Positions 1 through 6,031 of a stretch of DNA of 9,207 bases are shown here, piece by piece. Position numbers and translations under genes: made by a program. Location: positions 1-9,207 of the forward strand of contig JAGOUG010000034.1 in NCBI GenBank assembly GCA_018061375.1, written 5' to 3'. The notes beneath the pieces are model-generated. The model was not told the origin of the DNA. It worked only from the letters and a program-made list of their open reading frames with translations, and did not search any database. This DNA is from Candidatus Saccharimonadota bacterium. Lineage in GTDB: Bacteria > Patescibacteriota > Saccharimonadia > Saccharimonadales > UBA7683. Each line of letters begins with the position of its first letter. The first letter of the stretch is position 1.

Positions 1-80
1 ATATACATCTGATTCAATAGTATGACACCAGGACCTCTATACGCCGTAATGCCAGGATACTTCTCTCTGTTTAAGATAGG

Positions 81-1535
81 CTATGTTCTACGCTTCAAGA
101 TAAGGCCAAAGCAGATGGTTAGATCGGCTAACGCAACTAATACGTACAGAGTTTGGCTTTGGCCGGTACTAGCGAGTGAAGCTGAGGCTGGTTTAGTGTA
201 CGGGCTTTCATAGGCACCACTGTCATATGCTGAACCCTGTGGGCGGACTGCTTGCCTGCCATCTGTGGTTAGACCGGCTATTGTTACACCTGAGTCAATA
301 GCTGGTGAACCCTGGAGCAGCGCCATGGTCGGTACAGAGCCACCATTATCAGCAAGTGGGCTTACTGTGGATGCTACGTTAGCGACGTTGTTCTGGTCAG
401 TAGGGTGGGTAAAGTGGCTACAGCTAGTGTCTGTAACATTTCCGCCCAGTGATGTGATGTTGTTCGTGACAGTGCCGGACATACCGTAGACGTCGTTAAT
501 ATTCCCAGTCCCGCAATCAGAAATGTCATTATCTGCAATCAGTAAGTTACTAAGGGTTACGTTGGTAGTTATTGAATTGACAGCGCCACCAGCTGATGCA
601 AACACCGCACCGTTACTGAAACCGCTCAAAAAGGGATTTGTCCCACCACCACTTAGGTTTATAAAGGTACTGTTTTCTACATTTACAGAGAAGGTTATCG
701 TATTCTGAGTAGCACCTGCGGTAAGTAGCCCGGACACAATGCTATTTAGTGACGTTATGTTTGTAACGGTTGCATTTTTAATATCTGCATTAATACCCCC
801 AGTTGATGCGCCCCCATCAAACAGGCCTGCCATTACTGTCATGGAATGTACCATACCCGTGTTGGTGATATCTGAAATAGTAATGTTGCTTACAGAAACA
901 GTTACATCATTAGTCTGGCCGCCAGTCGCACCAAAGCCAATAAACTGCTGCACATCAACATTAAATCCGTGGATGTAAATGTTTGTTGCGAGCACCGAAA
1001 TATCATTGACTGTGCTATTGCCCGTAACAATGCCGGCAACTACACCGCCTGGGTCAGTAACACCCCAATTTACGCCATTAACTTCTATGCTATCAAGCTG
1101 TCCACCACCATTTAACAAAAGTCCAAAATCAAGTGAACCAGTTACAGTAAAACCGCTGCCCGTAAATGCTGCACCCGAACGCATCCCTTGCCACTGTCCG
1201 TCCCCATCAATAATAGTCTGACCCATACCGTCACCTTCAATGGTTACTGGAGCGGTCAAAAATGTTAAGTGGTCTGCGAGTGTTATCGTCCCGGCAGGTA
1301 TACTGATAGTGTTTGATGGGTCACCGATATCATTTACTTCTTGTATGGCTGCTCTTAAGGTACAGTCTCCGTTAATATCATCGGCACATGTTCCGTTGAG
1401 GGTTGTGTCTGGATCGTCAGCTGTGGAGTTTACTACAAATGAGGCCGCATGCGCCTTGCCGCCAGAAAGTACACTTATGGCAAGTATAAATAGAAAGACT
1501 GCTGCTACTTTGTAGTGTGTTTGTATTTTGAACAT
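81..1535 (-). CDS. Exported CSLREA / choice-of-anchor-Q surface protein with LASTG sorting-like tail
   Basis: This 484-aa protein is predicted to be exported and cell-wall or membrane anchored. Residues 1-30 form a signal peptide: a basic start, a hydrophobic core at about 10-24, and an A28-H-A30 signal peptidase I site. The mature protein opens with a CSLREA-type domain (VVNSTADD at 34-41, C58-T-L-R-A-A63). A Gly/Asn/Thr/Val-rich middle with repeated N-x-T/S strands resembles a parallel beta-helix. Residues about 392-443 (PLADNGG, GSPAIDSG, RPQG, DSGAYE) match the domain called choice-of-anchor Q. The tail has L454-A-S-T-G458, a hydrophobic helix at about 463-480, and KRRT. LASTG fits the LAxTG pattern known for class E sortases better than canonical LPxTG; no sortase lies in the window. 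The ATG start is supported by the signal peptide, but the Shine-Dalgarno is weak. The binding partner is unknown; adhesion or host contact is only a guess. Confidence 0.85.
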   Translation of the reverse strand: MFKIQTHYKVAAVFLFILAISVLSGGKAHAASFVVNSTADDPDTTLNGTCADDINGDCTLRAAIQEVNDIGDPSNTISIPAGTITLADHLTFLTAPVTIEGDGMGQTIIDGDGQWQGMRSGAAFTGSGFTVTGSLDFGLLLNGGGQLDSIEVNGVNWGVTDPGGVVAGIVTGNSTVNDISVLATNIYIHGFNVDVQQFIGFGATGGQTNDVTVSVSNITISDITNTGMVHSMTVMAGLFDGGASTGGINADIKNATVTNITSLNSIVSGLLTAGATQNTITFSVNVENSTFINLSGGGTNPFLSGFSNGAVFASAGGAVNSITTNVTLSNLLIADNDISDCGTGNINDVYGMSGTVTNNITSLGGNVTDTSCSHFTHPTDQNNVANVASTVSPLADNGGSVPTMALLQGSPAIDSGVTIAGLTTDGRQAVRPQGSAYDSGAYESPYTKPASASLASTGQSQTLYVLVALADLTICFGLILKRRT

Positions 1536-1575
1536 AATATTGTTAACCCAGAACCTACTTAATTCTTATGGTAAT

Positions 1576-1584
1576 AGTATAGCA
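1576..1584 (-). promoter_or_regulatory. Extended -10 promoter element for the surface protein gene
   Basis: On the minus strand this reads TGC followed by TATACT, an extended -10 box with five of six consensus bases. The gap to the ATG at 1535 is 40 nt, giving a leader of roughly 33 nt. The -35 position 17 nt upstream (TTTATT) is weak, as is usual where a TGn extension is present. This suggests the surface protein gene is transcribed separately from the operon to its right. Confidence 0.5.
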
Positions 1585-1628
1585 TAAGGTAGCATTGTAA
1601 TAAAATCAGTAAGTTGCTGAGTTAACAG

Positions 1629-1670
1629 ATGTTTTGGTGAGGCTAGAACCATCCTGCCTGAGACAAACAT
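1629..1670. repeat. Imperfect inverted repeat between operon end and surface protein promoter
   Basis: ATGTTT (1629-1634) pairs with AAACAT (1665-1670), and inside it AGGC pairs with GCCT across a 12-nt loop, with a symmetrical 5x5 internal loop between the two stems. It lies immediately after the TGA stop of the methyltransferase gene. No U-tract follows on either strand, so a canonical intrinsic terminator is not supported. It may be a weak terminator or a 3' end stabiliser, or it may be chance. Confidence 0.25.
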
Positions 1671-1672
1671 GT

Positions 1673-2155
1673 TCAATACGTATACAAGTTTAGAGGACCA
1701 GCCATTTCTACAGATTTTTTGTCGGGAATTTCGAAGGTGTAACTTACAACTTTTGTTCCTTTTGAAAGCTCAGTTTCAAACTTACGGTCAAGCTTAACCA
1801 TATATTTATCAAGCAAAAACACGAATACTCCTTTTGTTTCTTTCGGTAACGGCACCTTCCAAAAATTTCGCAGCCGTACTGTCACGAGCTTTCTATATCT
1901 CCATACTCGTAGATACGCTACACAGAACACCAGTGGATTCAGCTCGTAGCCAATACACTTAATTCCCCTTTTAGCTGCCTCAACAAGTACCGCCCCATCG
2001 CCAGAGCCAAGGTCAACGAGTAACTCCCCTTCTTTCAAGTCAAGCAGATCAAGCGCCTGATTTACCTGTGTTTTCCTAGTTGGTAAATACGGCGCGCCAA
2101 ATAAAAGTACGTATGCAAATGGAACTACAACGCAGAGCGCAATCAGCCAAAACAT
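1673..2155 (-). CDS. Membrane-anchored class I SAM methyltransferase, FAM173 (ATPSCKMT)-like
   Basis: This 160-aa protein has one N-terminal membrane helix (about residues 2-19), then PYLPTRKTQV, then a Rossmann-type SAM-binding motif I (V47-D-L-G-S-G-D-G54). E71 in GYELNP is the likely ribose-binding acid at the end of strand 2. The order of hydrophobic helix, P-Y-x-P-T-R-x-x-Q-V, VDLGSGDG, GYELNP and a W-K near residue 99 resembles, from memory, the FAM173 lysine methyltransferase family. Its animal members methylate ATP synthase subunit c and adenine nucleotide translocase. The substrate here is unknown; a membrane protein is a reasonable inference from the anchor. It is the last gene of the operon: the xseB TAG lies 2 nt upstream and there is no clear Shine-Dalgarno, so translational coupling is likely. 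The stop is TGA. Confidence 0.8.
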   Translation of the reverse strand: MFWLIALCVVVPFAYVLLFGAPYLPTRKTQVNQALDLLDLKEGELLVDLGSGDGAVLVEAAKRGIKCIGYELNPLVFCVAYLRVWRYRKLVTVRLRNFWKVPLPKETKGVFVFLLDKYMVKLDRKFETELSKGTKVVSYTFEIPDKKSVEMAGPLNLYTY

Positions 2156-2157
2156 CG

Positions 2158-2358
2158 CTATGAATACTTTTGTTTTATGACTTCAACTTTATTCTTGGCT
2201 TCTTGCAGTGCAGCCGTAAGTTCTTTTGAAAGTACCTGGGCTCGCTCGTACTTTGTAAGCGCTTCATCAACGGTAACATCGTCAGATTCAAACCACGCAA
2301 GTAACGCGTCGAGTTCTGCAATTTGCTCCTCAACCGTCTGTTTATTTTGTGTTGACAT
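2158..2358 (-). CDS. xseB: Exodeoxyribonuclease VII small subunit
   Basis: This 66-aa protein is the small subunit of exonuclease VII, which binds several copies per XseA and is needed to degrade single-stranded DNA to short oligonucleotides. It is almost wholly helical. The family pattern is visible as TVEEQIAELDALLAWFES, then VTVDEALTKYERA and a lysine-rich C-terminal helix. The length is typical of the family (60-85 aa). The start chosen is ATG at 2358, because a strong GGAGG sits 6 nt upstream; an in-frame TTG at 2376 would add MKRRLV but would place the ribosome site inside the coding region. The gene overlaps the end of xseA by 17 nt and is followed after 2 nt by the methyltransferase gene. 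xseA directly upstream makes the assignment firm. Confidence 0.93.
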   Translation of the reverse strand: MSTQNKQTVEEQIAELDALLAWFESDDVTVDEALTKYERAQVLSKELTAALQEAKNKVEVIKQKYS

Positions 2359-3460
2359 TACTAACCTCCGCTTCAATTAATCCATCACTCAGCTGAACTG
2401 AAATACTGTCTTTTATTGTAACACCCGCTACGCTCACAATCGTTTTTGTACCACTCCTGACAATGCCGTAACCTCGACGCAGTACCATGTTTGGATCGAG
2501 TTGCACTAGTGTTCTGAGTACGGCATGGAGCGCAGTTTGCTTCAAATCAATTGTAGATCTACACGCCTGCTCAACGGAATCAAGTAGTATCTCGGCTTGG
2601 TTCAAGTTCTCGTCGAGCAAACCCATTATCTGATCATGACATCTGGTCGCGGTCTGGGTGGCCTCTTTAATAACAGTATTCTTGTCTGGAACAAGTAGTT
2701 CAGCAGCATTACTTGGTGTAGCCGCTCGAACGTCCCCCGCCAAGTCTGCCAGACTGACATCTATCTCATGGCCAACTCCAACAATTGTTGGAGTTCTACT
2801 AAGGGCAACCGCTCGAACAACATCTTCATGATTAAAGGCAGAAAGATCGTCCGCGCTTCCGCCACCACGAAGAATTGCAATTACATCAAACGGCTCAGGA
2901 TGCTCATTAAGCTTTGCAATTGCACCAATAATTTGCGTAGGTGCCTCCATGCCTTGCACAGGAACATCGGCAAGTGCAATTTTCAGCCCTCCCCATCTAT
3001 TCTGCAATATTTTTATGAAGTCTTTATAGCCTGCAGCTTGCGATGAACTTACAATTCCAATTGAAACCGGGTACTTTGGAAGACTGCGCTTTCGAGATTG
3101 GTCAAATAGCCCTTCAGCCTCAAGCTTCTTTTTTAGAAGCTCAAACGACTTTTTTAAACTACCCTCACCTACCGGCATAATCTCTTGAACAGTTAAACTA
3201 AACCTGCCCCAATTTGTTAGTTTGGGCTGGGCAATAATCCGTACCTTCATGCCGTCTTCTATCGGAAACTTAAGTTTAAAGAGCATCATAAAACATCCGA
3301 GCGTGCTTGATTCATCTTTAATATCAAAGAAGATGAACTTACCCTGGTTCACCTTAAAACTTGCCACCTCACCTTCAATTACAACAAACGGGTACGCTTC
3401 ATCAAGCGTTTGATTAATCAGCTCAATTGCTTCACTTACTCCAAGCGTGACGTCTGTCAT
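2342..3460 (-). CDS. xseA: Exodeoxyribonuclease VII large subunit
   Basis: This 372-aa protein is the catalytic subunit of exonuclease VII, which digests single-stranded DNA from either end in repair and recombination. An N-terminal OB-fold for ssDNA binding covers about residues 3-97 (VIEGEVASFKV, GKFIFFDIKDE). The catalytic core follows, with GIVSSSQAAGYKDF (135-148), LRGGGSADDL (197-206), and GVGHEIDVSLADLAGDVRAATPSNAAEL (from 228). A shortened helical coiled-coil region runs from about 257 to 320, then the C-terminal RRGYGIV segment. The usual S-P-T-G-A-A-x-R-D motif reads S-S-Q-A-A-G-Y-K-D, keeping the aspartate (D147). The protein is shorter than the usual 400-450 aa, mainly in the helical arm. 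The start at ATG 3460 has GGAAG 8 nt upstream and lies 3 nt after the stop of the membrane protein gene. It overlaps xseB by 17 nt. Confidence 0.95.
   Translation of the reverse strand: MTDVTLGVSEAIELINQTLDEAYPFVVIEGEVASFKVNQGKFIFFDIKDESSTLGCFMMLFKLKFPIEDGMKVRIIAQPKLTNWGRFSLTVQEIMPVGEGSLKKSFELLKKKLEAEGLFDQSRKRSLPKYPVSIGIVSSSQAAGYKDFIKILQNRWGGLKIALADVPVQGMEAPTQIIGAIAKLNEHPEPFDVIAILRGGGSADDLSAFNHEDVVRAVALSRTPTIVGVGHEIDVSLADLAGDVRAATPSNAAELLVPDKNTVIKEATQTATRCHDQIMGLLDENLNQAEILLDSVEQACRSTIDLKQTALHAVLRTLVQLDPNMVLRRGYGIVRSGTKTIVSVAGVTIKDSISVQLSDGLIEAEVSNVNTK
2365..2369 (-). promoter_or_regulatory. Shine-Dalgarno GGAGG for xseB inside xseA
   Basis: GGAGG on the minus strand lies 6 nt before ATG 2358, within the last codons of xseA. 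It decides the xseB start in favour of the ATG over the upstream TTG at 2376. It is the clearest Shine-Dalgarno in the window. Confidence 0.8.
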
Positions 3461-3463
3461 ATA

Positions 3464-4504
3464 TTATTCTTCCGCCGTACCGAGAGTTCTCAGCGCCTTG
3501 TGATAGAAGAAGTAACCAACTGGCAAACTGAGTGCCATATTGATGACACGGTACATAACGGTGACTGAAATTGCCAATCCTGCAGGTACACCTGCAGAAA
3601 TTAAAACTGCCGTCATCAAACCTTCATACACACCAATCCCCCCCGGAAGCACCGCAATCAACCCGGCAAAGTTCGCTAGTGCATAGGCAATAATTATTGC
3701 ACCAGGATTAATAAACTGCCCATATGCAATGTAGACAACGTAAATCGTAGCGAGCTCGGTAATATTGGCTAGCATAGAATAAAAGAATGGCCTGCGCACT
3801 TCTGGGAACTTCTCTCTAAGCAGTAGGTAGCTATCGTGTGTTTCATTAAAGACACGCTCTACACGCTTTCGGTCAATTGTCTCAGGATGTTTCGGCCTAA
3901 TAACGTGAAGTGCTCTGTTCACATACTTCGTCATAGTCTGCGAGAAGCTATGAATTCGCTTTTTACTGCTGATAACGTATCCGCCAATAATAATTGAAAA
4001 TACCGTCAAAAACGCTAGCGAACACGTTATTAAAATAATCATATTACTAGCGCTTCCACCAAGCGCCAGCATGAAGAGTCCTACAAATAGAAGTATCACA
4101 AAACTTGCAAACGTCAGTACAAACCTGAGTGTTTGTACAAGAGTCGCCTGGGCAGTACTAACCCCAAACGGCTTCAAGCGTGCCGTAAAATAGCTGAAGC
4201 CCGAAACTCCCCCACTTGGAAATACGTGGTTTACAAAATTGAGCTCAAGCGAGATTTTATACATTCGCCTGAACGGTTGCTTACTACCGAGCATAGCGAG
4301 CAGCTCTTGATACATGTGTGCGTAGGCAGAGTAATTTTGGATTTGAAGCGGCAGCATTAACAGAAGTGCGATCGCATTAATTTTTGCAAGATCGCCGAGC
4401 GCTCCAGCAATATCACTGCGTACTAAAAAAATTGCGGTTCCTAGTAGAACCACGGTAACAACGTTTAATACGAGCTTCCAATTATTCCGTAAATAATGTT
4501 TCAT
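3464..4504 (-). CDS. Flippase-like integral membrane protein (LPG synthase TM / UPF0104 family)
   Basis: This 346-aa polytopic membrane protein has about seven or eight hydrophobic segments: roughly 10-27, 43-58, 122-148, 154-178, 243-262, 266-288, 296-316 and 318-334. It resembles the membrane domain of lysylphosphatidylglycerol synthase (PF03706, the YbhN/AglD-like superfamily). The family signatures are NFVNHVFPSGGVSGFSYF near 89-106 and LPGGIGVYEG at 286-295, followed by G-V-P-A. The cytosolic aminoacyl-transfer domain of MprF is absent, so it is not a full lysyl-PG synthase. Proteins of this shape are proposed to move or handle lipid-linked substrates; the substrate here is unknown. ATG 4504 is chosen; an in-frame TTG one codon upstream (4507) is possible. 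There is no Shine-Dalgarno, and a TATACT box lies only 11 nt upstream of the ATG, so the transcript may be nearly leaderless. It is the first gene of the operon with xseA, xseB and the FAM173-like gene. Confidence 0.85.
   Translation of the reverse strand: MKHYLRNNWKLVLNVVTVVLLGTAIFLVRSDIAGALGDLAKINAIALLLMLPLQIQNYSAYAHMYQELLAMLGSKQPFRRMYKISLELNFVNHVFPSGGVSGFSYFTARLKPFGVSTAQATLVQTLRFVLTFASFVILLFVGLFMLALGGSASNMIILITCSLAFLTVFSIIIGGYVISSKKRIHSFSQTMTKYVNRALHVIRPKHPETIDRKRVERVFNETHDSYLLLREKFPEVRRPFFYSMLANITELATIYVVYIAYGQFINPGAIIIAYALANFAGLIAVLPGGIGVYEGLMTAVLISAGVPAGLAISVTVMYRVINMALSLPVGYFFYHKALRTLGTAEE
3469..3473 (-). promoter_or_regulatory. Shine-Dalgarno GGAAG for xseA
   Basis: GGAAG on the minus strand lies 8 nt upstream of ATG 3460 and within the last codons of the preceding membrane protein gene. 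It supports the xseA start and translation linked to the upstream gene. Confidence 0.55.
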
Positions 4505-4515
4505 CAATACGCTTT

Positions 4516-4521
4516 AGTATA
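4516..4521 (-). promoter_or_regulatory. Candidate -10 box for the flippase-xseAB operon
   Basis: TATACT on the minus strand lies 11 nt before ATG 4504 (8 nt before the alternative TTG 4507). No good -35 element is seen at 16-18 nt upstream. If used, transcription would begin within a few bases of the start codon. Confidence 0.35.
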
Positions 4522-4537
4522 CCGCATTTTTTCAAAC

Positions 4538-4566
4538 TTGCTCTTATCTGTAATATGCCCGATACT
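4538..4566 (+). promoter_or_regulatory. Candidate promoter for the RNA methylase-rpmA pair
   Basis: TTGCTC (4538-4543), a 17-nt spacer and GATACT (4561-4566) form a moderate -35/-10 pair on the plus strand. The -10 ends 10 nt before ATG 4577, implying a 5' leader of only a few bases, and there is no Shine-Dalgarno before that ATG. An alternative -10, TAATAT at 4551-4556, would give a leader of about 14 nt. Confidence 0.35.
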
Positions 4567-4576
4567 TATGTGTAAT

Positions 4577-5755
4577 ATGCAACTAGCAATTTTGGGTCGA
4601 CAAGCAAAACTGAGCCTCGCTGAACTCGAGGTATTATTTGGTGCTGATTCAATTACGGCAATTGATGAGTATGCCGCACTGGTTAGTACAGAGGATCCCC
4701 TCCCCCAACGTCAACTTGGTGGAACAATGAAGAGCGCAACCGTTCTGAAACGGCTAGAATCTACCGACCTTTCAGGTGCCTTCGTGTACCTCCAAGAATT
4801 TCTGCCCGAGCATTTTATGTATCTACCAAAAGGTAAACTTCAATTTGGTGTCAGTGTCTACGGATATAAGGCCCAACGTGATTGGCTGCTCAAACGGATG
4901 CTCACCCTTAAAAAAGTCATCAAAAAAACCGGCCAGAGTGTTCGAATTATAGAGAATAAGGCAGAAGCGCTTGAAAGCGCCCAGGTTTTATACAATAAAC
5001 TTACCTCAGAACTCGGCTGTGAACTACTACTCGTTAAAAATGGTACTGACGTACTTATTGCCCAAACAACAGCAGTGCAAAATATCGATGATTATTCCCA
5101 GCGTGATTTTGGCCGACCAAAGCGCGATGCCTTTGTTGGTATGCTCCCGCCAAAACTCGCCCAAATTATGATCAATTTAGCTGTTGGAACAGTGAAAGAA
5201 GATACTCCGATATCCATACTAGACCCGTTCTGCGGCACCGGTGTAATTCCCCAGGAGGCCCTACTGATGGGATACCAGGCGTACGGCACAGATTTATCAG
5301 AAAAAATGGTAACCTACACCACCACAAACTTAGACTGGCTAAAGTCCGCCTACCAAATTCCATCACCTACCTACCAAGTTGAGCAGGGTGACGCCACAAA
5401 CTACACCTGGCAGTCCCCAATAGATGCAGTCGTCTGCGAAGTGTATCTTGGCAAACCACTCACTAGCCTCCCCGCCCAAAAAGAGCTCCAAGATGTTATG
5501 GCGGAGTCAAACCACATCACGGAAGATTTTTTGAAGAACATTTCACCTCAGCTTAAAAGTGGTACGAAACTATGCGTAGCAGTCCCCGCCTGGTCCACAC
5601 CTCAAAATACATTCTTACACCTGAAAATGCTTGACCATTTAACAGATATGGGGTACAATCGTTTAGAACTAAAACATGCTTCGAAACATGATCTCATCTA
5701 TCATAGACCAGATCAAATCGTAGCAAGAGAATTAATACTGTTGGAGAAGAAGTAA
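4577..5755 (+). CDS. THUMP/TRM11-like RNA methyltransferase (COG1041 type)
   Basis: This 392-aa SAM-dependent methylase resembles the archaeal/eukaryal TRM11 and tRNA guanosine-10 N2-methyltransferase group. The N-terminus (MQLAILGRQAKLSLAELEVLFG) has the form seen in that family, and residues about 60-170 fit a divergent THUMP-like RNA-binding region. Residues 172-202 carry YSQRDFGRP, RD and VGMLPPKLAQIMINLA, which are strongly family-typical. Motif I is I214-L-D-P-F-C-G-T-G222, and D239 is the probable SAM ribose contact. Where the family has D-P-P-Y, this protein has E288-V-Y-L-G-K-P294. The C-terminus ends in YHRPDQIVARELILL. The start at ATG 4577 is chosen because MQLAILG matches the family N-terminus; an in-frame extension to 4496 overlaps the divergent promoter. 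rpmA follows after 3 nt, so the two are likely co-transcribed. Activity on tRNA is an inference. Confidence 0.82.
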   Translation: MQLAILGRQAKLSLAELEVLFGADSITAIDEYAALVSTEDPLPQRQLGGTMKSATVLKRLESTDLSGAFVYLQEFLPEHFMYLPKGKLQFGVSVYGYKAQRDWLLKRMLTLKKVIKKTGQSVRIIENKAEALESAQVLYNKLTSELGCELLLVKNGTDVLIAQTTAVQNIDDYSQRDFGRPKRDAFVGMLPPKLAQIMINLAVGTVKEDTPISILDPFCGTGVIPQEALLMGYQAYGTDLSEKMVTYTTTNLDWLKSAYQIPSPTYQVEQGDATNYTWQSPIDAVVCEVYLGKPLTSLPAQKELQDVMAESNHITEDFLKNISPQLKSGTKLCVAVPAWSTPQNTFLHLKMLDHLTDMGYNRLELKHASKHDLIYHRPDQIVARELILLEKK

Positions 5756-5758
5756 AAT

Positions 5759-6031
5759 ATGTCACATGTAAAAGCTGGTGGAACTAGTAAAAACCTCAAA
5801 GATTCGCAAGGTCAACGCCTCGGTGTTAAACGCTTTGGTGGCCAAGCCGTACGCGAAGGCGAAGTTATTGTACGTCAAGTTGGCGCTACTAAACGTGCTG
5901 GCGAAGGTACATTTATCAGCCGAAACTTTACTATACATGCAGCAAAAGACGGCATCGTGACCTTCACAAAGCGAAGAGTCCGCACATTCACCGGCCGCTC
6001 AGTCCCTCGCGTCGAAGTTTCTGTTAAATAG
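5759..6031 (+). CDS. rpmA: 50S ribosomal protein L27
   Basis: This 90-aa ribosomal protein reaches with its N-terminal tail towards the peptidyl transferase centre of the 50S subunit. Family signatures are clear: a GGTSKN tail, then DSQGQRLGVKRFGGQ at 15-29, VIVRQ at 36-40, then AGEG (47-50) and the C-terminal DGIVTF segment. The length is normal (85-95 aa). There is no extra N-terminal extension of the kind cleaved by Prp in Firmicutes. The ATG is 3 nt after the methylase TAA, with a purine-rich GGAGAAGAAG stretch just upstream as ribosome site. L27 is normally encoded next to rplU (L21) and often obg; here it is instead paired with an RNA methylase. Its last 8 bp overlap the convergent 471-aa gene, leaving no room for a dedicated intrinsic terminator between stops. 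Confidence 0.96.
   Translation: MSHVKAGGTSKNLKDSQGQRLGVKRFGGQAVREGEVIVRQVGATKRAGEGTFISRNFTIHAAKDGIVTFTKRRVRTFTGRSVPRVEVSVK

Noticed and set aside
1..80. Gene or terminator at the left edge
   Set aside because: A 63-aa plus-strand frame runs through here into the surface protein gene antisense; no ribosome site, hairpin or family match is visible in these 80 bases.
265..1515. Series of open frames on the plus strand opposite the surface protein
   Set aside because: They are shadows of a repetitive Thr/Val/Asn-rich gene on the other strand, with no domain or ribosome site of their own.
1629..1670. Intrinsic terminator after the xseAB operon
   Set aside because: The stem is interrupted and lacks a U-tract; it is kept only as an imperfect inverted repeat.
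1673..1675. TGA as a recoded codon (Gracilibacteria-type code)
   Set aside because: No gene contains in-frame TGA, and reading through this one adds only about ten residues without family match.
2356..2376. xseB start at TTG 2376
   Set aside because: GGAGG lies 6 nt before ATG 2358, inside the extra codons; the ATG is the better start.
4496..4576. N-terminal extension of the RNA methylase (27 residues)
   Set aside because: It overlaps the start of the divergent gene and the promoter region, and the family N-terminus begins at MQLAILG.
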